A stretch of DNA of 64,000 nucleotides from Sulfitobacter guttiformis (GTDB lineage: Bacteria; Pseudomonadota; Alphaproteobacteria; Rhodobacterales; Rhodobacteraceae): assembly GCF_003610455.1 (NCBI RefSeq), contig NZ_RAQK01000001.1, forward strand, positions 2,232,001-2,296,000. The letters run 5' to 3'. The position numbers were made by a program, and so were the translations under genes. The notes under the pieces were generated by a model. That model was not told the DNA's origin, made no database searches, and saw nothing but the letters and a program-made list of their open reading frames with translations. Below are positions 7,923-17,025 of this stretch, one piece after another (position 1 is the stretch's first letter; each line of letters starts with the position of its first letter).

Positions 7923-10022
7923 ATGAAAGCCACCCATGCCCATCTTTTGAAGTTCATCAACAGCGCCACGCAATTCGTAATCCCGATTTACCAGCGCACC
8001 TATTCGTGGACCGAAAAGGAATGTCGCCAGCTGTGGAATGACGTGCGCAGGGCGGGCAACACGGATCATATTCCCGTGCATTTCCTTGGCTCGGTCGTCT
8101 ATGTCGAGGAAAGCCTGTCCAACGCCTCGGCTGGTGCGCCGCTGTTGGTTATCGACGGCCAGCAACGCCTGACCTCCGCCACGCTCCTGCTGGCCGCCCT
8201 TGCGCGTAAGGTGGGAGAAGATGAGCCTGTCGACGGCTTTTCCGCCAAAAAGATCCGCAACCGCTATCTCATCGATCCCGACGAGACGGGGGAGCGGCAG
8301 TTCAAGCTGTTGTTGTCAAAGACCGACCGGACAACGCTCAACGCCCTCGTGCGCGGCGACGAGTTGCCAGAGCCAAAATCCAAGCGCATTTCCGAGAATT
8401 TCGATTTGTTCGCCCGCTGGCTGGATCAGGACAAAGATGCTGTCACCGATATCTGCACAGGTCTGTCCAAGCTGATGATCGTCGATGTTGCCCTGAGCCG
8501 CGACCACGACAACCCCCAGCTGATTTTTGAAAGCATGAACTCGACAGGTCGCAAGCTGTCACAGGCAGACCTGATCCGCAACTTTGTGCTGATGGGGTTG
8601 GAGCCTGAACTTCAGACCCGTCTCTATGAGCAATATTGGCGGCGCATGGAGGAAGGCTTTGGCCAGTCCGCTTACGCGTCCCACTTTGACGGCTTCATGC
8701 GTCACTATCTAACGGTGGTCACAGGATCGATCCCGCGTTTGGATGACGTTTACGAGGCCTACAAAGCATATGCGCAGGAACAGCTCGCGACAGGCCGCAA
8801 CATTGAAGATTTGGTGCGCGAGGTATGGGAATATTCGCGCTATTTCGGCGCGATGGTTCTGGGGCAGGAAAAAGACCCCCACCTTTCCTTGGGGTTCAAT
8901 GACCTTCGTGAGCTGAAGGTAGATGTAGCTTATCCGTTCCTGCTCGAAGTCTACGGGGATTTTAAGGCCGAGAAATTGTCTGCCATCGAATTCGTCGAGA
9001 TCATCCGATTGGTCGAAGCCTATGTATTCCGACGCGCTATATGCGCCGTGCCGACCAACTCCATGAACAAGACATTCGCGACGTTCGGACGGTCCATCAA
9101 TAAGGACGCATATCTCGAAAGTGTGAAGGCGCAGTTCTTGATCCTCAAATCCTATCGCCGTTTCCCTGTGAATGACGAGTTCATCGCAAGAATACAGGAT
9201 CGTGACCTCTATAACTTCAGAAGCCGTGGCTACTGGCTCCGGAAGTTCGAGAACTTCGGGCGCAAAGAACGTGTTCATGTGGATGATTACACAATCGAAC
9301 ACATCATGCCGCAGAATGAGAATATGCCGCAGACATGGCGCGATGCGCTTGGAGAGAATTGGGCGGAAATTCAGGCAAAGTGGCTGCACACGCTCGGTAA
9401 CCTCACATTGACCGCCTACAACTCTGAATACAGCGACAAAAGCTTTGAGCACAAACGCGATATGGAAGGTGGATTTAAAGATAGTCCGCTGCGCGTCAGT
9501 CAAGGTCTCGCTCAGGTAGAGGCGTGGGATGAGAGCGCCATCAAGGCAAGGGCCGCAAAGATGGCCAAGCGGGCAGCGGAGGTCTGGTGCATGCCCGCAT
9601 TGCCTGAAGCAATATTGTCGGGCTATCGAAAGCCTGCTTCTATTGCATCTGAATACTCGATTGATGACCATCCTCATCTGGTAAGTGGTGAGATTAGTGG
9701 CTTGTTTGCTGATTTCCGCAGAGAGGTCAAAGCACTCGATCCATGTGTGACCGAACATTTCTTGAAGCTCTATGTCGCATATAAAGCTGAAACAAATTTC
9801 GTAGACGTCATTCCGCAAGCTAAATCGCTATTGGTATCACTGAAGATAGGCGTAGATGAACTAACCGATTCGCGTGAAATGGCCAGAGATGTCTCTGATC
9901 TTGGGCGTTGGGGAAATGGTCGAACAGAGGTCAAGCTGAGCGATCTTGCAGACCTTCCATATGTTCTGGGATTGGTTCGCCAGGCCCTTGATTTACAGTT
10001 GGGCTCGGAGGATGCCGCTTGA
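7923..10022 (+). CDS. DUF262-DUF1524-DUF5655 protein (GmrSD/SspE-like nuclease)
   Basis: 699 aa. The N-terminal DUF262 domain carries PIYQRTYSW at 21-29 and VIDGQQRLTS at about 76-85, the ParB-like nucleotide-binding and hydrolysis signature. A long helical middle follows. The DUF1524 domain at about 455-515 has EHIMPQN followed by LGNLTLT and the downstream lysine, the HNH-type nuclease pattern. The last 110 residues (FADFRREVKALDP, LYVAYKAETNFVDV, DLGRWGNG) match DUF5655. Relatives include GmrSD, which cuts modified DNA, and SspE, which responds to phosphorothioate DNA. The gene sits between hsdS and hsdR, and its TGA overlaps the TTG start of hsdR, so it is produced as part of the restriction operon. 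Whether it senses modified DNA here is inference. Confidence 0.92.
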   Translation: MKATHAHLLKFINSATQFVIPIYQRTYSWTEKECRQLWNDVRRAGNTDHIPVHFLGSVVYVEESLSNASAGAPLLVIDGQQRLTSATLLLAALARKVGEDEPVDGFSAKKIRNRYLIDPDETGERQFKLLLSKTDRTTLNALVRGDELPEPKSKRISENFDLFARWLDQDKDAVTDICTGLSKLMIVDVALSRDHDNPQLIFESMNSTGRKLSQADLIRNFVLMGLEPELQTRLYEQYWRRMEEGFGQSAYASHFDGFMRHYLTVVTGSIPRLDDVYEAYKAYAQEQLATGRNIEDLVREVWEYSRYFGAMVLGQEKDPHLSLGFNDLRELKVDVAYPFLLEVYGDFKAEKLSAIEFVEIIRLVEAYVFRRAICAVPTNSMNKTFATFGRSINKDAYLESVKAQFLILKSYRRFPVNDEFIARIQDRDLYNFRSRGYWLRKFENFGRKERVHVDDYTIEHIMPQNENMPQTWRDALGENWAEIQAKWLHTLGNLTLTAYNSEYSDKSFEHKRDMEGGFKDSPLRVSQGLAQVEAWDESAIKARAAKMAKRAAEVWCMPALPEAILSGYRKPASIASEYSIDDHPHLVSGEISGLFADFRREVKALDPCVTEHFLKLYVAYKAETNFVDVIPQAKSLLVSLKIGVDELTDSREMARDVSDLGRWGNGRTEVKLSDLADLPYVLGLVRQALDLQLGSEDAA

Positions 10023-13000
10023 CCCAATTCGCTTTCCTCGAAGCTGATTTCGCGGATATCGCCGCCTCCGCCCAAAAGGCGGAGAAGCTGGCCCTGTCGG
10101 ACCCGCGTGCCGCCTGTTTCTGGGCGCGCCTTACAGTAGAGACAGCGATGAAATGGCTCTACCGGAATGAGCCAGCCCTGCGCCAACCCTATGGCCGCGA
10201 ATTGGCGGCCCTGATCGCCGAGCCTACGTTCACCGCCCTCACGGGCCCCGCAATCGTCAAAAAGGCAGAGTTCATCAAGAACCACGGCAATCGTGCAGCC
10301 CACGACGACCGACGCCCACCATCCGCCCAGGACGCCGCAGCCACCGTGCGGGAGCTGTTCCATCTATGCTACTGGATCGCGCGCACCTACGCCCGCACAG
10401 CGCGGCCCGATCCTGCGCTTTCGTTTGATCTGACGAAGCTGGAAAAGTCGCTGACCATCAGCGCCAGCACCGTGGCGCAAATCCAAAAGGTCGAAAGCGA
10501 GATCAAGGCAGAGCGACAGCGTGCAGATGCAGCCGAGGCAGCACTCAAAACATCCGAAGAGGCGCACAGGACGGTCGAGGTCGAACGAGACGCCGCCCGC
10601 GCAGAGATCGCGGCCATTCGCAAAGCCAACCAGAAGATCCCAGACGATCACGACTATTCAGAAGCTGCCACACGCGACAGCTTCATCGACCAGTTGCTGA
10701 CCGAGGCGGGTTGGCCGCTCGATCAGGACCGCGACCGCGAATTTCCTGTGGAGGGAATGCCCAACAGCACCGGTCAAGGCTTTGTCGACTATGTGCTGTG
10801 GGGTGACGATGGCAAACCGCTGGCCCTGGTCGAGGCCAAGCGCAGCCGCAAGGACAGTCGCACCGGTCAGCAGCAAGCCAAGCTCTATGCCGATTGCCTT
10901 GAGGCGCGGTATGGGCGACGCCCGGTCATGTTCACCACCAACGGCTATGAACATTGGGTCTGGGACGACGTGATGTATCCCGCGCGGCGCATCTCAGGCT
11001 TTCTCAAGAAGGACGAGCTGCAACTGCTACACCAGCGCCGTGGCAATTTGAAAAAGCTGCGTGATGTGCCACTGGACGAGGATATCGCGGGACGTTTCTA
11101 TCAACAGCGTGCGATCCGCCGTGTGGGCGAGGCCTTCGAGAAGCATGCGCAGCGCAAGGCCTTGCTGGTCATGGCGACGGGCAGCGGCAAGACGCGCACG
11201 GTGATCGCCTTGGTCGATCAGTTGATGCGCGCCAACCGCGTCAAACGCGTGCTGTTTCTCGCGGACCGCATCGCACTGGTCAAACAAGCGCATGGGGCGT
11301 TCAAGGCCCATCTGGGTGCCACGCCTAGTGCTAACCTGATCGAGCGTCACGATCCGAAGAAAAACGACCACTCCGGTGCCCGTGTGTGTCTGTCGACCTA
11401 TCCAACCATGATGGGCTTGATCGAGCAGATGAACGGCGGCGAAAAGCGGTTCGGGCCAGGCCATTTCGACATGATCGTGATCGATGAGGCGCACCGTTCT
11501 GTTTATCGTAAATACCGCGCAATCTTCGAGTATTTCGACTGCCTGCTGGTCGGGCTGACAGCGACGCCCCGCGACGAAATCGACAAGGACACCTATTCCC
11601 TGTTCGATCTAGAAAAAGGGGTGCCAACGGACTCCTATGATTTGGATGACGCGGTTGACGACGGCTACCTGGTGCCGCCCAAGACGATCTCGGTCCCGCT
11701 TAAATTTCAACGCGAGGGCATCGATTACGATCAGCTCACCGACGACGAGAAAGAAGAGTGGGATGCGATCGAGTGGGACGAGGACGGCAGCGTCCCGGAC
11801 CGGGTGGAAAGCGCCGAGCTGAACAAGTGGCTGTTCAACATCGACACGGTCGACAAGGTGCTCGAGCATCTAATGCGGAACGGGATCAAGGTGGCTGGTG
11901 GCGATCGCTTGGGCAAGACGATCATCTTTGCGAAAAGCAGCAAGCATGCGCGGTTCATCGTTGAACGATTCAACATCAACTACCCACACTACAAAGGCCA
12001 GTTCGCCCAGTTGATCGACTACAGCGTCACCTACGCGCAATCCCTGATCGATGACTTTTCCGAACCGGAGAAATCGCCGCAAATCGCCGTATCGGTCGAT
12101 ATGCTGGATACGGGCATCGATGTGCCTGAAGTGGTCAATCTGGTTTTCTTCAAGATCGTCAGATCCAAGACGAAGTTCTGGCAAATGGTGGGTCGCGGCA
12201 CTCGCCTGTCGCCCGATCTGTTTGGGCCGGGTGAGGACAAATCAGAGTTTGTCATCTTCGACTTCTGCCAGAACCTGGAGTTCTTCAAGGAGAACCCGGA
12301 TGTGTCGGACAATTCCGGCGCCCTTCCGATTGGCCAACGGCTCTTTGTGACGCGGGTTGAGCTCATCGATGCACTGTCCGGAGCAGAAACATCTCACGAG
12401 GGCCTGATCGCCGACACCAAGAAGCGGCTGTTTGACGAAGTGAGCGCCATTCCGATGGAGAACTTCATCGTGCGCGCCAAGCGGCGCAATGTGGAGCGGT
12501 TCCAAAATCCGGATGAATGGGCAGACCTTGATCTCGATGCGCGACTCGCACTCACCGACGACGTTGCGGGTCTGCCCACAGCCTTTGATGACGGCTCACT
12601 GCCAGCGAAGCAATTTGATCTTTTGATTTTCAATGCCCAGTTACAGCTGCTCAAGATGGCAGCAGGTTTCACGGGGCTGCAAAAGCGGATCGTTCAGTTT
12701 GCGTCAAATCTGGAAACGCTTTCAAACGTCCCTATGGTTGCAAAAGAACTTGAGCTGATCCTTGAGATACAGACCGAGACGTTCTGGGAAGACATCACGG
12801 TAGAAATCCTTGACGCTGTGCGCCGCAGATTGAGAGACCTTGCGGAGTTGATCGAGCCGAAGGAACGCAAGGACATCATCACCAATTTTGCTGATGAGAT
12901 CGGAGCGGGTGGGGTTCTCGAGATGCCTGACATCGGCAGCGGCGTCGACAAGGCGAAGTTCAAGATGAAGGTGCGCCGCTTCCTGGAGCAGCAGCGCGAT

Positions 13001-13414
13001 CATATCACCCTGATGAAAGTGAAACGAGGCGAGGCCCTGACCAAGCAAGATCTGTCTGAGCTGGAACGCTTCCTGGTCGAGAATGGCGTCGCCGACGAGA
13101 TCTCGATGAATGGCCTAGCCGAGGAGGGCGGCTTGGGCCGCTTTCTGCGATCCCTGACCGGATTGGACCGCGGCGCTGCAAAGGGCGCCTTTAGCGCCTT
13201 CGTTGCACGGCATGAGCTGACGGCAGACCAGACGGAGTTCTTGGATTTAGTCATCGACAGCCTGACCGAGAGTGGCATTGTAGACCCAAAAGTCTTCTAT
13301 GAGAGCCCATACACCGACCTCGATGACATGGGCATCGCCGGAGTGTTTGATCGCGATCAGACGCAGGAGATTATCAAGATCGTCAGGACGCTGAATGATG
13401 CTGTCGCGGCTTGA
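10019..13414 (+). CDS. hsdR: Type I restriction-modification system, restriction/translocase subunit with DUF4145 N-terminus
   Basis: 1131 aa from a TTG at 10019 that overlaps the preceding stop (TTGA). Residues 1-125 form a DUF4145-type helical, HEPN-related domain. A coiled coil follows at about 155-205. The HsdR nuclease domain has D257 in FVDYVL and VEAKR at 271-275. The motor has Walker A ATGSGKT at 386-392 and DEAH at 489-492, then a helicase C domain ending in the GRGTRLSPDL motif. The C-terminal 300 residues match the EcoEI R C-terminal domain. With HsdM and HsdS it translocates DNA and cleaves unmethylated targets. The architecture is the usual one for EcoEI-type enzymes and all key motifs are intact. 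Confidence 0.95.
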   Translation: MTQFAFLEADFADIAASAQKAEKLALSDPRAACFWARLTVETAMKWLYRNEPALRQPYGRELAALIAEPTFTALTGPAIVKKAEFIKNHGNRAAHDDRRPPSAQDAAATVRELFHLCYWIARTYARTARPDPALSFDLTKLEKSLTISASTVAQIQKVESEIKAERQRADAAEAALKTSEEAHRTVEVERDAARAEIAAIRKANQKIPDDHDYSEAATRDSFIDQLLTEAGWPLDQDRDREFPVEGMPNSTGQGFVDYVLWGDDGKPLALVEAKRSRKDSRTGQQQAKLYADCLEARYGRRPVMFTTNGYEHWVWDDVMYPARRISGFLKKDELQLLHQRRGNLKKLRDVPLDEDIAGRFYQQRAIRRVGEAFEKHAQRKALLVMATGSGKTRTVIALVDQLMRANRVKRVLFLADRIALVKQAHGAFKAHLGATPSANLIERHDPKKNDHSGARVCLSTYPTMMGLIEQMNGGEKRFGPGHFDMIVIDEAHRSVYRKYRAIFEYFDCLLVGLTATPRDEIDKDTYSLFDLEKGVPTDSYDLDDAVDDGYLVPPKTISVPLKFQREGIDYDQLTDDEKEEWDAIEWDEDGSVPDRVESAELNKWLFNIDTVDKVLEHLMRNGIKVAGGDRLGKTIIFAKSSKHARFIVERFNINYPHYKGQFAQLIDYSVTYAQSLIDDFSEPEKSPQIAVSVDMLDTGIDVPEVVNLVFFKIVRSKTKFWQMVGRGTRLSPDLFGPGEDKSEFVIFDFCQNLEFFKENPDVSDNSGALPIGQRLFVTRVELIDALSGAETSHEGLIADTKKRLFDEVSAIPMENFIVRAKRRNVERFQNPDEWADLDLDARLALTDDVAGLPTAFDDGSLPAKQFDLLIFNAQLQLLKMAAGFTGLQKRIVQFASNLETLSNVPMVAKELELILEIQTETFWEDITVEILDAVRRRLRDLAELIEPKERKDIITNFADEIGAGGVLEMPDIGSGVDKAKFKMKVRRFLEQQRDHITLMKVKRGEALTKQDLSELERFLVENGVADEISMNGLAEEGGLGRFLRSLTGLDRGAAKGAFSAFVARHELTADQTEFLDLVIDSLTESGIVDPKVFYESPYTDLDDMGIAGVFDRDQTQEIIKIVRTLNDAVAA

Positions 13415-13650
13415 CCGATGTCCACCGCGCTAATGATAATGGAGTAAGTGGGCCACGGTATCGCTTTCCAGCAAACACGGATGGTATCGATGATTAGATA
13501 CGCTTGTTGACACTTGCGCGTGTAAGGCCCTGATATACTTTACGCTATTGGAACGCGGGAAAAACATCAGGATTCTGTAGCTCTCAAAACTGATCTTATG
13601 CCGAGCGCCAATGGCCAGTCTACACCCGAACCTTTATCAGGCTATCCAGC

Positions 13651-14082
13651 ATGCTCATAATCGATGAACAATTTTCGTCCACTGATCCAGTCCGCCGGTG
13701 TCAGGCTCTATGCTTTTCCTCCATGATTCAAGAACTGATCGATGAGGATCGTATAGAGACCGAACTCGCCGGAAATTTGCTCGAGCTCGGCGAGTTCTTT
13801 ATACTCCCAGCATACCAGCGGTTTATCGCAGGTGCGTATGCTTGCGGCTTCGTCTGTAACGACCTTGCTCCGAGTGCTTTTGACATCCATCAGCCCCGCG
13901 TGGCGCAGACCCTGTCGTCGGTAGGCTTTGCGGATATCCGTGCCTTCACGCACGTCCTTTTGCGCGCCGAGCGTTGGGCGGACGGCATGACTAGCCCAGT
14001 CCGCGACGCGCTCGCGTCAGGCGCGCTGGCTGTTGTAGGCCGCCGGATTGCCGATGATTGCGACCTATACGCGCCCTTTTGA
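13651..14082 (+). CDS. Small protein, DUF6508-like
   Basis: 143 aa. The second half follows the DUF6508 pattern as I recall it. An aromatic/hydrophobic helix (YQRFIAGAYACGFVC) comes first. A helix beginning ADIRAF and the charged turn LLRAERWADG follow, and the end is LASGALAVVGRRIAD, which corresponds to the family's R-x-x-R-F-x-x-G and terminal I-L-x-R-L motifs. The family has no known activity and occurs as single genes in mobile regions. It begins 236 bases after hsdR on the same strand and may be read from its own promoter. There is no clear ribosome-binding site. The assignment is by remembered pattern, so moderate confidence. Confidence 0.5.
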   Translation: MLIIDEQFSSTDPVRRCQALCFSSMIQELIDEDRIETELAGNLLELGEFFILPAYQRFIAGAYACGFVCNDLAPSAFDIHQPRVAQTLSSVGFADIRAFTHVLLRAERWADGMTSPVRDALASGALAVVGRRIADDCDLYAPF

Positions 14083-14169
14083 CGCCTTTAGATTGCCAAA
14101 CGAACGCTCAATGATGCAGTTGGTGACTGACCGGAGTTTCATCGCTTTTGATTGTGAGCAACAGTTCGT

Positions 14170-14186
14170 GTGGGGCCATGGGGCCA
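14170..14186. repeat. 17-bp direct repeat, left copy
   Basis: GTGGGGCCATGGGGCCA here is identical to 15066-15082. The two copies bracket the serine recombinase gene, 896 bases apart. The unit is itself almost palindromic around CATG. It could be a recombination site for the enzyme it flanks, or scars of a small insertion. The left copy lies in the gap between the DUF6508-like gene and the recombinase stop. Confidence 0.6.
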
Positions 14187-14239
14187 CCCCGGAGTGCTCT
14201 AACGCCGGAGTGGTTAGACTTATCGCTCGCCTTGCGGAT

Positions 14240-14962
14240 CTATGTGCTCGTCAGAATCCGCATGGCCTTAGAACGCGGTGCCCGGATCGAGCCCTTCGTC
14301 CAGGGGACCATCTCCGAACCATTGATCTGGTTCAAGACACCCATGCTATTCAGCGACTGGCTTAGATCCTTGTGGGTGAGAGAAAGCAGCCTCGGATGGG
14401 TCCGGAGGATTTCGGCCAAGTGTTTCACTTTCCTATCTGCCCGAGCCCTGTTGCGCGCGCACCCATTGTGTTGAGCAATGTGTAGGGTGGAACGGTTGCC
14501 CAGCTTTTGCCCCTTGGCCCGACGTTCGGCTGCGGAAATCCGAGCACCTTCACTGATAGCTTTTGACTCTCTAGCGGCCTCAGTGATCAGTTCCTTCAGA
14601 CGCTCCAGCGTTACCCGTCCCTGATCTAGCGAGTAGATCTTGACGCCTTTCAACAAGGGCAGAACTTCAAGGCTGCGAGACAAACGATCGACGCGCACAA
14701 TAACAAGCGTGCCCTTTGTTGTCTGAGCCTCTTGCACTGCAGCGTGGAGAACAGAACGATGCGCCGACGATTTTGATGCACTTTGGGTCTCAACATGAAG
14801 GCTCAGCGTCGCCTTCGGGGTGTTTTGAACATATGAGCGTATACGTTGTTCCTGAACCTCAAGGCTCAGGTTCTCATCGGCTTGCCTTCTGGTCGATACA
14901 CGTATCAGCCCAATGAAGTGTTTGATGCGAGAACGTTCAGGTGTTTCGATTATAGCGTTCAT
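14240..14962 (-). CDS. Serine recombinase (resolvase/invertase family)
   Basis: 240 aa; AGGAGA precedes the ATG at 14962. Residues 14-115 form the resolvase catalytic domain: the nucleophile is Ser23 in GLIRVSTRRQ, and VRVDRLSRS at about 88-96 gives the catalytic arginines. The remaining 120 residues contain a helical, arginine-rich region (ISAAERRAKGQKLGNRS) leading to a short DNA-binding tail. It is too short to be a large serine integrase. It would cut and rejoin DNA at a nearby site; the identical repeats on both sides are candidates. It may move or invert a small segment inside the island. Confidence 0.85.
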   Translation of the reverse strand: MNAIIETPERSRIKHFIGLIRVSTRRQADENLSLEVQEQRIRSYVQNTPKATLSLHVETQSASKSSAHRSVLHAAVQEAQTTKGTLVIVRVDRLSRSLEVLPLLKGVKIYSLDQGRVTLERLKELITEAARESKAISEGARISAAERRAKGQKLGNRSTLHIAQHNGCARNRARADRKVKHLAEILRTHPRLLSLTHKDLSQSLNSMGVLNQINGSEMVPWTKGSIRAPRSKAMRILTST

Positions 14963-15065
14963 GTTGGTCTCCTGGTGGGCTGTATGGGTGGGGTGCGCAT
15001 GTCTATTGGACCGGTGCTAGGGATGCGCAGCGGGGCCGACGTGAATGAATAATTGTGGTGAATGA

Positions 15066-15082
15066 GTGGGGCCATGGGGCCA
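15066..15082. repeat. 17-bp direct repeat, right copy
   Basis: Identical to 14170-14186. It also serves as the left arm of a strong hairpin with 15097-15112. Looser versions of the same G-rich motif occur at 16918-16935 (upstream of the DUF927 gene) and 25388-25405 (between the XRE regulator and the integrase), all within the island. Confidence 0.6.
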
Positions 15083-15112
15083 GCGAGTTAGTGTATGACC
15101 CCACGGCCCCAC
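15066..15112 (-). terminator. Hairpin downstream of the DUF927 gene
   Basis: A 16-base arm at 15066-15081 pairs with 15097-15112 at 14 of 16 positions around a 15-base loop. It begins four bases after the stop of the minus-strand DUF927 gene and precedes the recombinase gene. The stem is very GC-rich, but no clear T tract follows on the minus strand, so it is a possible terminator and equally a possible recombination-site hairpin. Confidence 0.4.
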
Positions 15113-15116
15113 GGAT

Positions 15117-16874
15117 TTATGTGGTCGTGTGGTGCGTCGAGCTTTCCGTTGCGGTCATCTGGAGCCTCACCTCAGCCCCGAGCAGGCTCATGCGCAGCCG
15201 ATAGAGGCGTTCGCGGTTGCCCAATGTCCGCGGTATCTTGGCCCTGAAGTGCTTGCCGTCTTTTCCCAATATGCCAAGTTCAGCTAGCGCCTTTGCGGCC
15301 TCGGTCTGATGTGTGGGACCAAATGCTTTGCTCCAAGCGAGGTCGTTCAAGAAGACAAATGTGTCAGTCCAGAAGCCGAACTCGTTTTGCATGGCGGATG
15401 CATCTGCGGCAAAGACACCAGAGCCGATAGCGCCTCCAAGAAATACTTCCAATTTTGGCAGCCAAACAAGTTCAGCCGTATTGGTCACGGCAAGATGCCG
15501 ATCAACCCATGCCTTGAACAACTGTCTAGCAGCTTCGATCGCTGCACCTTTGGGCCAGCCTGTAATGCCCCATAGAGAGGCGAGTTCTCCGGCTGTGGCA
15601 ATTAGGGCAAAGTTTGCTGCAACGCGCTGTATGGGCCCGTCGGCTGGCTCTGTGAGCTCGCTGAGAAAGAGTTTGGCTATCCTGTCGACTTTGTCATGCA
15701 GGCCTGACTTCCAGCCCTCAGATTTTTCGAGGTATTTTGTGACAAAAATGGGCCCTGCCAAGCCGTAGGTGTTCTTAGCGCTTGCCTTTAGGTGTTCGGC
15801 GAACTGAGCTGGCGAGATTGCACTGTGAATCTCTTCAAAAGCGCCAAACTTACCGGCATCGGCTGCAACATCTATGATTCTCACCTCTTGGCCAGTCATC
15901 GTCTTCTGACCGGACTCTGCGATTTTCTCTGCGAGAGTGATTTCACCAGAGGAAAGGACCGGCACACGCCATCTCAATGGTGGCGTTCCACGTCCTGCTG
16001 CGTTCGCCCGTCGTTTGCCTTGGCCGTTTCCGAGGGTGTAAGCCGCGTCAAACGCATCCTTGCCGGATACCTGACCCAGCTCGTCTAGCGCCAAAAGCGT
16101 GCTGTTCATGCTTGCAGCAGTGGGTTCGAGCGCGTTTGCAGTCGTCCGCCAGCTGCTCATTCGCTCAGGGCCACCCCAAACGGATATGGCAACGTTCAGA
16201 GCAGTTGATTTTCCGCACGAGGACGAACCACGCAGGTGCAGCCCGAAACTGTCAATGCATAGCATGTCGAGCAATGGGCCGCAGAATGCGAGTGACACGG
16301 ATGCAATCAATACCGGATTCCCGACACACTTCAGTCCGACTTCAGCCTTCCATGCATCAACGTTGCCGCATGATGCTGAGCCTGTGGAGATGTCTGTGGT
16401 GTCGCCCATGAAGTGAACTCTCGGGTTTCCGATGATCCGTGATGCATCCATGATAAAGGCATCGCAGGCTGCAGAGGCCCAGCCAGGCTTGTTGGTGACA
16501 AGAAAACGTTGTTCTGTTGGCCATTCGTTGAGTAGATCAAGGATTCCCTCGCGTGCTGCTTTGCAGCGGTTGAAGCGCAGGCCGTGGTCGCTCAAGCGGC
16601 CAAGAACTTTGTTCGGTGCGCCAGTGAGATCAGCCAGTGTAAGAAAAAGCCTGTGTGAGGCACCACTGCGGTCGGAAAAGTCGATAATGCGGCCCCAATT
16701 CTTTCCGGAGCCATCGCAGGCGTCGCCGACAACCGAGATATCAGCGCAAAGCCAGACCTCAATTTCTTCATTATCTTTGAGAATTTTGGCCAGATAAATG
16801 CCGTCGCTGCGTTTGAAGAAGGGGGAGGGAAGGGCGGAGGTTTGCTGCGGATGTTTAATTGAATCGTCCAGCAT
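15117..16874 (-). CDS. DUF927 domain protein, replicative helicase-like ATPase of mobile elements
   Basis: 585 aa; AAAGGAA stands before the ATG at 16874. The DUF927 fold spans about residues 20-470. Walker A is in LHLRGSSSCGKSTALNVA near residue 220, and STLLALDELGQVSG near residue 265 supplies Walker B. DUF927 proteins are usually joined to or encoded near a primase and are common in integrative elements, phage satellites and plasmids. No primase is encoded beside it here, only a small helical protein upstream on the same strand. This suggests that the island once replicated, or can still replicate, as a separate element. Confidence 0.82.
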   Translation of the reverse strand: MLDDSIKHPQQTSALPSPFFKRSDGIYLAKILKDNEEIEVWLCADISVVGDACDGSGKNWGRIIDFSDRSGASHRLFLTLADLTGAPNKVLGRLSDHGLRFNRCKAAREGILDLLNEWPTEQRFLVTNKPGWASAACDAFIMDASRIIGNPRVHFMGDTTDISTGSASCGNVDAWKAEVGLKCVGNPVLIASVSLAFCGPLLDMLCIDSFGLHLRGSSSCGKSTALNVAISVWGGPERMSSWRTTANALEPTAASMNSTLLALDELGQVSGKDAFDAAYTLGNGQGKRRANAAGRGTPPLRWRVPVLSSGEITLAEKIAESGQKTMTGQEVRIIDVAADAGKFGAFEEIHSAISPAQFAEHLKASAKNTYGLAGPIFVTKYLEKSEGWKSGLHDKVDRIAKLFLSELTEPADGPIQRVAANFALIATAGELASLWGITGWPKGAAIEAARQLFKAWVDRHLAVTNTAELVWLPKLEVFLGGAIGSGVFAADASAMQNEFGFWTDTFVFLNDLAWSKAFGPTHQTEAAKALAELGILGKDGKHFRAKIPRTLGNRERLYRLRMSLLGAEVRLQMTATESSTHHTTT

Positions 16875-17025
16875 GTTTATTTCCTTTTTATGAGGCTGGT
16901 TGCCAGGTGTCGCAAAAGTGGGGTCCGTCAGGCCAAGCCTGCGGATTGCCCTGCGCCAATGCAGCGCAGAGAAGGATTGTGATTTGGTGTTTTAGGCTAG
17001 GTTCAGATCAGTCAAGGCATTGGTT

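Noticed and set aside
8709-9818. Long minus-strand open frame (369 codons)
   Set aside because: Fully antisense to the DUF262/DUF1524 gene, which has recognisable domains; the translation shows no family pattern.
14048-14365. Plus-strand open frame (105 codons)
   Set aside because: Mostly antisense to the serine recombinase and without a ribosome-binding site.
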